A DNA stretch of 64,000 nucleotides, taken from Nostoc sp. TCL26-01. Its GTDB lineage: Bacteria; Cyanobacteriota; Cyanobacteriia; Cyanobacteriales; Nostocaceae. A program made the position numbers and the translations under genes. The stretch lies in NCBI RefSeq assembly GCF_013393945.1, contig NZ_CP040299.1, forward strand, positions 79,906 to 143,905, in the 5' to 3' direction. The notes under the pieces are model-generated. The model did not search any database, was not told the origin of the DNA, and saw nothing but the letters and a program-made list of their open reading frames with translations. Position 1 is the first letter of the stretch, and the number at the start of each line of letters is the position of its first letter. Shown in pieces: positions 1 through 8,461 of this stretch.

Positions 1-2430
1 GTTAAAGAAAAAAATTTACCACAAAATCGTTATCCCGATATCGTCAAGAAAGCTAAAGTTCCGTATCAAGGTAAATTTGAGGAAATTGCTGTATCAGCAA
101 TGGAGAATAAAATTGGAATTATTGCCAATGAAATTCAGAAAAATGTGGCATTGCAATGTGAGATTGATGCAATACCGCACGACGAAAAATATAAATACCT
201 TACTCAAGTATCAGCACATTTAGGTAATGTATTGGCTAAATCTCAAGCAGGTAAATTACAAATCCCAGACAAGATACTTCAGCAGATAAGTCAAGTTACT
301 CAAGTACAAGGTGCAGCGATAGATGATAATCAAGTAGAACATCAATTGCAGGTATTTAAAAAATTATTAAAAGATTGCCTAGCTGAACTTGGTAATGAGC
401 TACAAGTAGCTGCTGATGGGCCAAAAAGTGCTTTACGACCTGAAGATTCTATTATTCAATACTGTCAAACTATAACGGCTTACAAAGAAGTAGAGTGGTT
501 GGCTGATAAAAAAAATCCAGAGGCTTTTACGAATAGAAGTATGAAGACTAATGGCTATAGTCCGATTGATTTAATGATTCAGCAGACAAATCAAATTTTT
601 GAACCAAATCAACTTGTAGCCCAACCCGTTGAAAGTTTTAGAAACTTATACCCAGTAGTTGAATATACCCCTGCTCAGAAAGAATACGCTCAAGATATAA
701 AAAATAATTACAACTTATCAGTTAGACAACAGATTGAATTAGAAGAACAGAGAAAGCTAGAAATCGGCCCATATATGATTGTTACTTCTCCAACTAGCGA
801 GAGGATATTAGAAATTACTAATTTAATTAGGTATGAACCAGCTAAAAACCCAGAGTTTTGGCAAAATACACAAATAAATATTCAGATAAAATCGAGAAAA
901 CCAACTCCTAAAATGCCACATCATTTGTTGGCTTGTATTAAATACAATACTCCCGATGGTGCAGAGACAGTTGTACCACTAGGCACAATTAGTTTCAAAT
1001 CAGTTCAAGAGCATAATCTCAAGCCTGGAATGGTAATTAATCAGGGTAGTATAAAATTTAAGTTTGGCATTAGTGAGGGTATGATAGATGCCCTTAAACA
1101 GCAAACTCAAGAATATATAGAATCTATAAAAAATAATCTTCAGCCAGTAGAAAAGTTACAGATGGCAGCAGTTATTCACGACGCGAGCCACACAGAAGAA
1201 AGTAGAAAATATTCAGGTTCACGTCGAGCTAGTGTAGCATTTTCTCTTTTCACCGATGAGGTATTAGCTCAACTGAAGCAGTTACAATTTACTAATATGA
1301 GGGTAATTGGTACTCAGTTTAATGAATATGCTGATAGAAATTTTAGAGGTGAAAAAGTTCCGATTAAATTTGAGAATGCTGCTCACCCCCGTGACCCATG
1401 CCAAACCTCTCGTTGGGTAACAGTGGAAGGTAAAAAACTTGGTACTGTTGATGCTCGTTCTCCTCATCTGCTTCCTGGATGTGAGGCGATCGCCACCATT
1501 ACATCCTCTCCCAGTACTAGCGTTATTGTTACCAGTTTAAAAAATTCCCATCATAAGTTACAGATTGATAATGTTAATAAATTCGCTTTTGCTGCTCATC
1601 AATGGCAAGGAGAGCAAGCTAATATAACTCTGGAAGTGCGGCAAAAACACTCTCATCAAGCACCAATAGTTTTTGCTAAGGTGGGAAATCAAATATTGGG
1701 AAGTTTAAACAAACAATCAGTAAGTTTTTTGCAAGAAAGACTAGCGACGGTCGGTAGAGAAATTCACGGTTTTACGATTGTCGGTACTGTTAGTCTTGCC
1801 CCTGCTAGTTATGCAGATATAGTCATTGATCCGGCGACTGTTAAGTATCCAGAAATTCAAATAGAAGAACAAGTTAATCAAAATTTGCTTAAAGACCAAG
1901 TAGCTGTTGCATCTCCTAGAGAGATTGAGCCTGCGATCGCCCAAGGGTCACTGCCGAAGCCGATCGCCACTGTCATATTTTTTGAAGCCCCGGTTGACCA
2001 AGCACATCAAGCTAAAACCAATATGGTTATGTGTAATATGGTGAAGCGTGCTGTTGACCGAGCAGTAGAGCGAGGTTGTAATACACTTCACTTTGTGAAT
2101 GCTTCACCATACAAGTCAGAAAATTCCTCATCAGTTTTGCTGACAATTCAACAACTGGCGCAAGCGCGAGAAGATATCAAAATCCACTTATCTACCGCAG
2201 CCAATGTAAAAATTGCTGTGCAACTTTTAAAACAACCGGATGATATCGTTATTGGTGTCAGCAGCATAGAAACATCTGGAATTATTAACTATGCAGCTCA
2301 TCAAGGAATATCCGTGGCAGCATACATTCCAGAAAATGGAGAGTTTGATAGGCGTAATTTACCCCAGAGAGGGGCTGCCACTCAGAAGGAAGTTACAATA
2401 GTAACAAAAAATTTAGAACACGAGCGTTAG
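1..2430 (+). CDS. C-terminal part of a large unknown protein (5' end outside window)
   Basis: The reading frame is open from base 1 without a stop. The ATG at 100 is therefore probably internal and the gene probably begins left of the window. The visible 809 residues match no family I recognise. The first part is polar and helical, with many Gln and Lys. The last ~150 residues alternate hydrophobic strands and helices (ATVIFF, NTLHFVNAS, DDIVIGVSS, ISVAAYIP), which suggests a Rossmann-like alpha/beta domain. This is inference from pattern only. The gene ends 12 bp before the convergent TPR regulator gene. Large multidomain proteins of unknown role are common on cyanobacterial plasmids, and this may be one of them. 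Confidence 0.7.
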   Translation, partial: VKEKNLPQNRYPDIVKKAKVPYQGKFEEIAVSAMENKIGIIANEIQKNVALQCEIDAIPHDEKYKYLTQVSAHLGNVLAKSQAGKLQIPDKILQQISQVTQVQGAAIDDNQVEHQLQVFKKLLKDCLAELGNELQVAADGPKSALRPEDSIIQYCQTITAYKEVEWLADKKNPEAFTNRSMKTNGYSPIDLMIQQTNQIFEPNQLVAQPVESFRNLYPVVEYTPAQKEYAQDIKNNYNLSVRQQIELEEQRKLEIGPYMIVTSPTSERILEITNLIRYEPAKNPEFWQNTQINIQIKSRKPTPKMPHHLLACIKYNTPDGAETVVPLGTISFKSVQEHNLKPGMVINQGSIKFKFGISEGMIDALKQQTQEYIESIKNNLQPVEKLQMAAVIHDASHTEESRKYSGSRRASVAFSLFTDEVLAQLKQLQFTNMRVIGTQFNEYADRNFRGEKVPIKFENAAHPRDPCQTSRWVTVEGKKLGTVDARSPHLLPGCEAIATITSSPSTSVIVTSLKNSHHKLQIDNVNKFAFAAHQWQGEQANITLEVRQKHSHQAPIVFAKVGNQILGSLNKQSVSFLQERLATVGREIHGFTIVGTVSLAPASYADIVIDPATVKYPEIQIEEQVNQNLLKDQVAVASPREIEPAIAQGSLPKPIATVIFFEAPVDQAHQAKTNMVMCNMVKRAVDRAVERGCNTLHFVNASPYKSENSSSVLLTIQQLAQAREDIKIHLSTAANVKIAVQLLKQPDDIVIGVSSIETSGIINYAAHQGISVAAYIPENGEFDRRNLPQRGAATQKEVTIVTKNLEHER

Positions 2431-2442
2431 ATTAGAAACATC

Positions 2443-3834
2443 TCATTCATTGCTAGTTTTGGTATCGAAATTATTTTTATCAAATTTATCATTGTCAAAA
2501 TCCTTTTCATTTAAGCTGTTTGGCATTGAAACACTATTGCTATTATTAATTACTATAAAAAGCTGATTCATTGCTTCTTGAGATTCTTCAACATAATCGG
2601 ACATTTCCATCCTCTGATACAGAATACAAGCTTTTTCATAGGCAAGGATAGCTTCTGAATAATGCTTGACAGATTCTAAAGCCAGGGCTAAATTAAACCA
2701 ACCATTAGCTTCAAATTGACTATGGTAACTTTGATGAGCAGCTTCTATTCCCGCTTGAAGATAGAAGATTGCCCGATCATACTGCTTTAGCTGGCGATGT
2801 GCGTTTCCTATATTAATTAGGGAACCTGCTTCTCCTTGATAATCATTAATTTTCCGCTTAATCTCTAAAGAGAAATGATAGTAATCAATTGCCAAGTAAT
2901 ATTCTTGTTGTGCATCATATATCAAGCCTAAGTTATTTAAGGCATGAGCTTCAAACTCTCTATTTTCAATCTCTCTAGCGATTTCTAAACCACGTCGGCT
3001 ATAGTTTAGTGCTTCTTCATAATTTTTTAAGGAATAGTAAGAAAGCCCTATATTTACAAGAGAACCACCAATGTTATCAAGGTCATCAATTTCTAAAGCG
3101 ATTTCCAAACAATCTTGATAATTAGCAATAGCTATCTCGTGATTACCTATTCGATCATGGGCATCTCCCAAACAAGCAAGTGCTGTTAAAAATTCCCATT
3201 TTTCATTTTTTCGTGGAATCCAAGATTCGGTTAGTTGCTTATACAAAGCTATGACAGTATTTAGATAGCCATAAGAACTTAAAAACCTATAAACGCAATT
3301 GTTATAATCGTCAGTGTCAAAAATTGTATAAAAAGCGTCTAAATATTTCTCAGAATCGCAGAGTTTGTAAAAATTTTCAACGTGAGGCTTCACATCATCA
3401 ATTGTCTGCCAAGTATTTTGATTAACTGAGTTTAAATATTCTTTATTATCATTTCTATCGACTTCATGATTAGCTTCAAATTCTTGTACAAAACTAAAAC
3501 TACTTAATTGGGAGCGATTGGACTTGCTGTACTTGCCTAAGATGAGACTACGAGCTTTCTTCTCTATCATTCTTCCTTCTTGATTGAAGAGCATTTTAAT
3601 AAGCTCGTATGGCTTTCTTAAATAGTCACTTACTGTGCGAGATTCAATACCTAGTTTCTCTGCTATTTGCTTGCGATCTAAATCCAGGGCAATGGCTCGC
3701 AAACATCTTTCCTGCTGAAGACTCAATCCGTCCCCACTATTGCTAGTCAACAGATCCAAGTAAAATTTATCCCAATCGTATAACTGGTAGACCTCGGAGA
3801 ACTCCTCACTGGGGTTAGATGGAAAGGTTGGCAT
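2443..3834 (-). CDS. HTH-TPR protein, probable regulator
   Basis: The protein has ~463 residues. Residues ~38-75 form a LuxR/sigma-region-4-like helix-turn-helix (SLQQERCLRAIALDLDRKQI, then IESRTVSDYLRK). The rest is rich in tetratricopeptide repeats from about residue 205 to 425 (for example NIGLSYYSLKNYEEALNYS, NLGLIYDAQQEYYLAIDYY and NIGNAHRQLKQYDRAIFYL), so at least five TPR units. Such HTH-TPR proteins are usually cytoplasmic sensors or adaptors that pair DNA binding with protein-protein contacts. A GTG lies directly before the ATG at 3834, and neither start has a strong ribosome site. The gene is divergent from the PLD-like gene at 3995, sharing a ~160-bp upstream region, so it may regulate that gene. 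The tail is Asn/Asp rich. Family call is firm; function is inferred. Confidence 0.85.
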   Translation of the reverse strand: MPTFPSNPSEEFSEVYQLYDWDKFYLDLLTSNSGDGLSLQQERCLRAIALDLDRKQIAEKLGIESRTVSDYLRKPYELIKMLFNQEGRMIEKKARSLILGKYSKSNRSQLSSFSFVQEFEANHEVDRNDNKEYLNSVNQNTWQTIDDVKPHVENFYKLCDSEKYLDAFYTIFDTDDYNNCVYRFLSSYGYLNTVIALYKQLTESWIPRKNEKWEFLTALACLGDAHDRIGNHEIAIANYQDCLEIALEIDDLDNIGGSLVNIGLSYYSLKNYEEALNYSRRGLEIAREIENREFEAHALNNLGLIYDAQQEYYLAIDYYHFSLEIKRKINDYQGEAGSLINIGNAHRQLKQYDRAIFYLQAGIEAAHQSYHSQFEANGWFNLALALESVKHYSEAILAYEKACILYQRMEMSDYVEESQEAMNQLFIVINNSNSVSMPNSLNEKDFDNDKFDKNNFDTKTSNE

Positions 3835-3994
3835 CACTTAAATGTCTTTATGTTTACTGCTCTCAAGGTTAGCAATTTCCTTAAATGAGAAACTACCCAC
3901 AAAAATACCCACAAAACTCCCCATATTTGTGTGCATACCTAGATTGGATATTTTAGGTAATTTGTAGGACAGTCAACTACTTAAGGATAAAGCT

Positions 3995-4777
3995 ATGGCT
4001 GGTTCTAATAATTTTGGCTTTGATATTCAAGACCTGTTGAACTTTCCCCACGCTCTTGCCTGCTGCAAAAAGTGCCTTGCCATTTCTCGTGCTATGAAGC
4101 GTAACCGCCAACAACATATTCACTGCCCTATTTGTCGAGTGCAATACATTGTTCATGGCAATTCAGAATTTGAGCAGTTTCGAGCTTATTTCAAAAACAA
4201 AGGGCTTTATATCCAGAATCACCAGATTTTTGAACATTGTCGGCAACTGGCAGCGATCGCTCATCGTATTAATCAGTACAGCCCAGACTATCCACCTTTG
4301 GCCGGTCTGCTTCAGGCATTCCACTTGGCGCGACAGTTTGTTCACTTCACAACCTTTGGCATTAGCAAAGATTTTTTGCTCGTCCTTAAGTTCATCGCCC
4401 AACATATTCAGGTACGGGGTATAGTCGCTCTTACTCCCGATCAATCCTGGGTTTTGTCTGAGCTAGAAAGCTCCGATCTGAAAACTCCGAATTTCTGCAT
4501 AAAGACGATTTGTACCTCTACTAACAACTGGAAAAAACTTCCCCATCAAAAGCTGATTGTTATTGATGGACTGATGGCGTTTAAAGGTAGTGCAAATTTA
4601 ACTACAACTGCATGGCGTAAAGCTGCTCACTTCTACGATGTTGTTGAGGTTGTTACGCAAATTGATGAGGTCATCACTCATCATAATCGTTACTTCTCAA
4701 CTGTTTGGGCAAACTTAAGCGAACATAGCGATATTATTACCATCGGTTCAGATCCCTTTGATGATTCCGTTGCATAA
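3995..4777 (+). CDS. PLD-like protein with N-terminal zinc ribbon
   Basis: The protein has 260 residues. A zinc-ribbon-like pair of CxxC motifs (Cys24/Cys27 and Cys44/Cys47) is followed by a single phospholipase-D-type HKD motif: His184-x-Lys186-x4-Asp191, then GSAN at 198-201 (HQKLIVIDGLMAFKGSANLT). One HKD per chain is typical of Nuc-like PLD enzymes that dimerise to build the active site, so a nuclease or phosphodiesterase role on nucleic acid is likely. The zinc ribbon would help substrate binding. The start has an AAGGAT ribosome site at good spacing. The gene is divergent from the HTH-TPR regulator. PLD nucleases occur in defence and plasmid functions; either is possible here. Confidence 0.8.
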   Translation: MAGSNNFGFDIQDLLNFPHALACCKKCLAISRAMKRNRQQHIHCPICRVQYIVHGNSEFEQFRAYFKNKGLYIQNHQIFEHCRQLAAIAHRINQYSPDYPPLAGLLQAFHLARQFVHFTTFGISKDFLLVLKFIAQHIQVRGIVALTPDQSWVLSELESSDLKTPNFCIKTICTSTNNWKKLPHQKLIVIDGLMAFKGSANLTTTAWRKAAHFYDVVEVVTQIDEVITHHNRYFSTVWANLSEHSDIITIGSDPFDDSVA

Positions 4778-4876
4778 TCAATCAAAGACGAGAATTACTT
4801 CCATGATATCTCCGGCAAACTTTTGCGATTTACCAGAGGAATATGTGGTAGAGCATGAGGATTAATTAATTCTGGG

Positions 4877-5107
4877 TTATTCATCCAAGTTGATACTAAA
4901 ATTAACTCCCAATACCTCTTCTATGCGTCGTAAAGTTTCGATTGGCAAAGCTTTCGTTTCTTCAGCTTCTATTTTGTACCAATTCATAGTTGTCATAGGA
5001 ATTTGACGGCATATTTCAGCTAAAGAACGCCTATCAGCTTCTCTAGCTCGTCTAATTCTCTCCCCCAGACTAGGGATTTCTATATCTATCGTTCTTCTAA
5101 CTTTCAT
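4877..5107 (-). CDS. XRE-family HTH transcriptional regulator
   Basis: This is a 76-residue protein that is essentially one Cro/C1-type helix-turn-helix. The core runs from SLGERIRRAREADRRSLAEI to the recognition helix region TMNWYKIEAEE, and ends IETLRRIEEVLGVNF, all typical of XRE regulators. The ATG at 5107 is preceded by TGAGGA at good spacing. A TTG just upstream is less likely. It is transcribed away from the repeat-bearing DNA-binding gene at 5248, with ~140 bp between them, so it could repress that gene, itself, or both. Confidence 0.85.
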   Translation of the reverse strand: MKVRRTIDIEIPSLGERIRRAREADRRSLAEICRQIPMTTMNWYKIEAEETKALPIETLRRIEEVLGVNFSINLDE

Positions 5108-5247
5108 CAATTCCTCAGCCCTTCAACTCCCTTCAACTATAGATTGTCAGTTTGCCCGAAATAGTAAACCATGAGTTTATAGTTTATGATAAGGTATCAA
5201 AGATATCAAACAATAGTGACTTTTCTTTGGAGATAGGGGGTAGAAGT

Positions 5248-6267
5248 ATGAGCGAGATGTCCAACATCTCCACTGATAGGGACTTGCTACCCCCCAAGAG
5301 CGACTTAGAAGCCAACCACACTGTACCAGTTGAAATAGTTGTTAGCTCCGAACTTACCACAGATGAGTGGCGCGATCGCATATTTTTAGAAAGGCAAGTT
5401 GAACGAGCATTTTACGCAGCAGCTAAAGCATTGAAAGAACTACGAGATAGACGTTTGTACCGTTCGACTCACGCAACATTTGAAGATTACTGCCGTTCCC
5501 GGTTTGGCTTCACTCACCGCCATGTGAACTACTTGATAGCTGGTTCATTGGTGGTTGACAATCTCATGGGAACCAATGGTTCCCAAATTGGGAACTCAGA
5601 TGAAATGGGAACCATTGGTTCCCAAATCGAGAACCGAGATAAAACTGGAACCAATGGTTCCCAAATTGAAAACCCAGATGAAACGGGAACCAATGGTTCC
5701 CAAATCGAGAACCGAGATAAAACGGGAACCATTGGTTCCCAAATCTTACCAACGAGCGAACGCCAAGTTAGACCATTGGTTCCCTTGGAACCAGAACAAC
5801 AACGTCTTGCTTGGCAACAGGCAGTAGAACTTGCTGGTGGTAAAATTCCCTCCGGTCGTATTGTTCAAGATATTGTGGACAAAATCCGAGAAAGAACCAA
5901 AGTGCCTAATCCCTACCACCTTGGGGAAATATGTACTCTACTGCCCAAAGACAACCCAGAACTTAAAGGCAAGAGTGGTTGTTGGGGTGTCATCACTCAT
6001 GTTGGGGACTATAGTTGCACTCTTGAGACTTGGGATGCTCAGTATACCGTGAAAATAGAACATCTCAAGTCCCTAGAACTGTTAGACAATGACTGCCAAT
6101 TTATGCAACAACTATGTGCGCGATTGCGGCGGCTGCATGAAATTGAAAACCGAGATAGTGCAGTAGATTGGCTTTGCTTAGGATTGGGGAAACAACTCAA
6201 ACCGTACCTTTCGCCGTTACAGGAAAAATTGCTGGCTGATGTGGAACAAGAGTATGGACTCCATTAG
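5248..6267 (+). CDS. Plasmid-type DNA-binding protein with 13-residue tandem repeats
   Basis: The chosen ATG follows an AGGGGG ribosome site; a TTG 96 bp upstream is in frame but poorly supported. Residues ~38-100 (WRDRIFLERQVERAFYAAAK, LYRSTHATFEDYCRSRFGF) resemble the helical DNA-binding region of cyanobacterial plasmid proteins. Residues 108-172 are five 13-residue repeats of the type GTNGSQIENRDKT, encoded by 39-bp palindromic DNA repeats. The C-terminal ~100 residues (PYHLGEICTLLPKDNPELKG, GCWGVITHVGDYSCTLETWD) look like a small beta-barrel (SH3/KOW-like) followed by helices. A partition or copy-control role would fit but is inference. The stop overlaps the convergent gene at 6264 by 4 bp. 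Confidence 0.75.
   Translation: MSEMSNISTDRDLLPPKSDLEANHTVPVEIVVSSELTTDEWRDRIFLERQVERAFYAAAKALKELRDRRLYRSTHATFEDYCRSRFGFTHRHVNYLIAGSLVVDNLMGTNGSQIGNSDEMGTIGSQIENRDKTGTNGSQIENPDETGTNGSQIENRDKTGTIGSQILPTSERQVRPLVPLEPEQQRLAWQQAVELAGGKIPSGRIVQDIVDKIRERTKVPNPYHLGEICTLLPKDNPELKGKSGCWGVITHVGDYSCTLETWDAQYTVKIEHLKSLELLDNDCQFMQQLCARLRRLHEIENRDSAVDWLCLGLGKQLKPYLSPLQEKLLADVEQEYGLH
5568..5740 (+). repeat. Five in-frame 39-bp palindromic tandem repeats
   Basis: Five copies of the near-perfect palindrome GGGAACCAWTGGTTCCC start at 5568, 5607, 5646, 5685 and 5724, exactly 39 bp apart, so the reading frame of the host gene is kept. The intervening 22-bp spacers alternate between two related versions (GAT-GAA-type and GAT-AAA-type), which suggests growth by a 78-bp dimer. 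The third copy starts TGG rather than GGG. A partial sixth copy (ACCATTGGTTCCC) lies at 5772-5784. The palindrome could be a protein-binding site, possibly for the product of the same gene. Confidence 0.95.
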
Positions 6268-6761
6268 CCAGCAAGAACTTTGGGTCTGCTAGTGGAAGTT
6301 GGTAGCGTCATTTCACTCAGTACCCGTGCTACTTCAGTTGGCTGGGATGTCAACTTGGCTTTCAGTTGTGTCCGCAGAATCGCTAATCGCTGGTAATGAC
6401 CATTCACCTTGTCTGCAATCCCTAAACGTCGGGCTGCTGTACGAATGCGAGGCTGGGGCAGCTTCTCTATTAAAAGCGTTAGGGATTCAGTGTCAATATT
6501 ATCAGTTGTGCTTGGCGCGGTGCTGTCGGCTACTGGAATTGATAGGGATTCTGGATTATTTACAGGTTTATTAGAAGCTGGTGAAATAAGTTGGTCTGTC
6601 ACTTGCTTGTCGTTAACTGAGTATGCCGTGTTGTTCTGTTGATGATTGCAAGCATTCCATAGTTGTACTAAACCTGCAAACAAATCAAGTATCATCAAGA
6701 TTGCATATACAGTGGCGATCGCTAAAATCGCATTTGTCAAAAAGTCTTGAATATCTTGCAT
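6264..6761 (-). CDS. Membrane-anchored hypothetical protein with SAP-like C-terminus
   Basis: The protein has 165 residues. Residues ~10-35 form one transmembrane segment (AILAIATVYAILMILDLFAG). A low-complexity Ser/Thr/Asn/Pro linker follows, and residues ~95-140 are a compact charged helical domain (LPQPRIRTAARRLGIADKVN, then LAILRTQLKAKL). That domain has the look of SAP or similar helical DNA-binding folds. I do not recognise the family. It overlaps the convergent DNA-binding gene by 4 bp. If the C-terminal domain binds DNA, the protein might tether plasmid DNA to the membrane; this is speculation. Confidence 0.6.
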   Translation of the reverse strand: MQDIQDFLTNAILAIATVYAILMILDLFAGLVQLWNACNHQQNNTAYSVNDKQVTDQLISPASNKPVNNPESLSIPVADSTAPSTTDNIDTESLTLLIEKLPQPRIRTAARRLGIADKVNGHYQRLAILRTQLKAKLTSQPTEVARVLSEMTLPTSTSRPKVLAG

Positions 6762-6878
6762 TTTCCGTGTCTCCAGTAAAATTGCGTGAAGTGTATGCTG
6801 GCTTTTTATAGTTCCTTCCCCGTGAGGGGTTGCAAATATTTCAACACCCCTAGCTACAAGTTAGAGGTGTTACTGATT

Positions 6879-7100
6879 CTAGAAATGCTCAAAAATTGAG
6901 GATTCCGGTTGAACAGCGATTTCTATCTGGTAGTCTCTGTCATGCCAGCCAAGCAGATACCAGTAATTTTCTGAATACGATGGTGGTAGATTACAGGTAC
7001 GGTCTGCCTCGCCTAACTCAAACCAATATAGTGTTAACCTATCGCGTTCCTGCATTAAAAAGTCAATTTCACGGTCGATGTCTGTAGTGATATTGCACAT
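6879..7100 (-). CDS. Small hypothetical protein
   Basis: This is a 73-residue acidic protein starting at the ATG at 7100; a TTG 12 bp upstream is also open. It has no recognised domain. The sequence has ordinary protein composition, with an amphipathic N-terminal helix (DIDREIDFLMQERDRL) and an aromatic-rich middle (SENYWYLLGWHDRDYQIEI). A possible hairpin lies just beyond the stop at 6843-6871. Coding status is plausible but not certain. Confidence 0.5.
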   Translation of the reverse strand: MCNITTDIDREIDFLMQERDRLTLYWFELGEADRTCNLPPSYSENYWYLLGWHDRDYQIEIAVQPESSIFEHF

Positions 7101-7309
7101 TTTATTGATCAATGACTATTTAAATTTCATTCCTCAGCAGCGCGTAAGCGTAAAAAACAAGCCACTGGTATTTCACCAATAGCTTGCACAGAGACTAAAA
7201 GCTACAGATGCTAACAATAAATTTCCTCATCACACTCCGTAGAAATTATTTCCACAACATTTTCTATCCTTCTCCATGTTGTGTAAGATGAGGAGGAATA
7301 ACGAGATTC

Positions 7310-7588
7310 TTAGGAATAGCTATTGTGTAGGTTTTTCACTATTGCTATTAGCTCAAAATATTCTATTTCTGGAGATTTGGCTGTTCTAAAATAGAGGCGA
7401 AATGAACCATCTCCATATTTTTTGAAGTCTTGTTCGCTAAAGTGGATTTCTTGCCGTTGCAGCCATTTGATAACACTACTGTAAAATTCAGCTAGGAATA
7501 ATGCCGGAAAGTAAATCCTGCCTATTTTTGCCCCAGTTTGTACATGAGTTACTACCTGAAATTGTGGTGACACTAACACTTCTGCCAT
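7310..7588 (-). CDS. Hypothetical protein
   Basis: This is a 92-residue protein from the ATG at 7588; a TTG 60 bp upstream is in frame but looks like leader sequence. It is mixed alpha/beta with many aromatics (FPALFLAEFYSSVIKWLQ, then KKYGDGSFRLYFRTAKSPEI). No family is recognised. It lies in a run of small minus-strand genes ending with the retropepsin pair. The ~210 bp between its stop and the next gene contain only short inverted repeats, such as CAAGC...GCTTG near 7158-7187. Confidence 0.5.
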   Translation of the reverse strand: MAEVLVSPQFQVVTHVQTGAKIGRIYFPALFLAEFYSSVIKWLQRQEIHFSEQDFKKYGDGSFRLYFRTAKSPEIEYFELIAIVKNLHNSYS

Positions 7589-7726
7589 ATAAACGCTCAC
7601 TTGAATCGTTTTAATTTCTTTAGCCGTAAGGCTTGTGGCAGAGTGCAAGTGAGAGCGCTTCTCTAAAAAAGTAAACCATACTCAAGGAATCAGGAGTCAT
7701 AGCAAGTGTTTATGTAAAACTCTTGA

Positions 7727-8095
7727 TTAAATTAACTCTAAACTTACTATATTTTGACTATAATTAGCGACGAAGATAAATAATTTCAGCCATCGAGAAC
7801 CTAGTAAAATTTCCTGGATTTCATCTCCAGCAAATACAGGAATTTCCCACTCTTGACTATCTATTATTACCCTACCACTATAAACATCAAATTCAGTTTC
7901 TCCTTGAGCAGTTCTTAATTTATTTTGGCGCAAAAAAGACCAATCAAGACTTTGTACATCTTGTTTGTTCATAGCTAAAAATTCAGTGAATCCTGTATCT
8001 AACATTGTTTCTACAGGAAAGCTGAAGTCATCCCCTCCAATTAAATCAATTTCAAAGTAAACTTGACCTTTATCTCCAAATCTCCCCTCAATCAT
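7727..8095 (-). CDS. Clan AA (retropepsin-like) aspartic protease family protein
   Basis: The protein has 122 residues. The motif MLDTGFTEFLAM places the catalytic Asp-Thr-Gly at residues 33-35, preceded by the usual hydrophobic strand. A second part near the C-terminus (IQEILLGSRWLKLF) matches the hydrophobic-Gly flap and strand pattern of single-domain retropepsin-like proteins. Such proteins act as homodimers, each chain giving one Asp. The start overlaps the stop of the upstream gene by 4 bp (ATGA), so the two are translationally coupled. Small coupled pairs like this are common in cyanobacteria, and their substrate is unknown. Confidence 0.75.
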   Translation of the reverse strand: MIEGRFGDKGQVYFEIDLIGGDDFSFPVETMLDTGFTEFLAMNKQDVQSLDWSFLRQNKLRTAQGETEFDVYSGRVIIDSQEWEIPVFAGDEIQEILLGSRWLKLFIFVANYSQNIVSLELI

Positions 8096-8409
8096 ATTCT
8101 GCCACTAACTCCGGTTTCGTTAATGCCAAAAATATGATGAATCACATTAGGATATTTTTCTCTGGCCATTTTACTTGCTACCTCTTGATCCCGATCAATA
8201 AAGTAATCCCCAGTATCAGGTTCAATGGCAATATACCAACCATAGTATTTATCTAGTATTTCTGGTTTTAAACGCTCGAAAATCACCCAACAACGCTCAT
8301 AAAATGCCTGTCTTCTGGCTTTTTCTTGGGCTTTTTGGGCTTCTGTCCACTGAATTTCCGGGAATACTCTTCCACGTCTGACAATTCTTTCGGGTGAAGA
8401 GTGTGTCAT
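8092..8409 (-). CDS. Small hypothetical partner of the retropepsin-like protein
   Basis: This is a 105-residue protein. The ATG at 8409 has a GAGGT ribosome site at 8417-8421 with 7-nt spacing, which decides the start. The frame stays open further upstream into the palindromic repeat at 8462-8478, where it would add an N-terminal GTNGSH segment, but that is unlikely to be translated. The N-terminus is basic (ERIVRRGRVFPEIQWTEA). A middle segment (WYIAIEPDTGDYFIDRDQ) and the conserved-looking end (AREKYPNVIHHIFGINETG) suggest a compact folded domain. The 4-bp overlap with the protease gene implies joint function, perhaps as substrate or partner; this is inference. Confidence 0.7.
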   Translation of the reverse strand: MTHSSPERIVRRGRVFPEIQWTEAQKAQEKARRQAFYERCWVIFERLKPEILDKYYGWYIAIEPDTGDYFIDRDQEVASKMAREKYPNVIHHIFGINETGVSGRI

Positions 8410-8461
8410 ATTTTTTACCTCATGAAAATTTATTGTCCATATTTCATTATAAAATGCCAAA

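Noticed and set aside
5568..5740. Possible CRISPR array
   Set aside because: The spacing is a regular 39 bp, but the spacers are near-identical and the whole array is in frame with one protein. No cas gene is nearby.
5529..5752. Minus-strand frames over the palindromic repeats
   Set aside because: They arise because the palindrome reads in both directions. The sequence is just repeated WFP/FGN-type units without a start signal.
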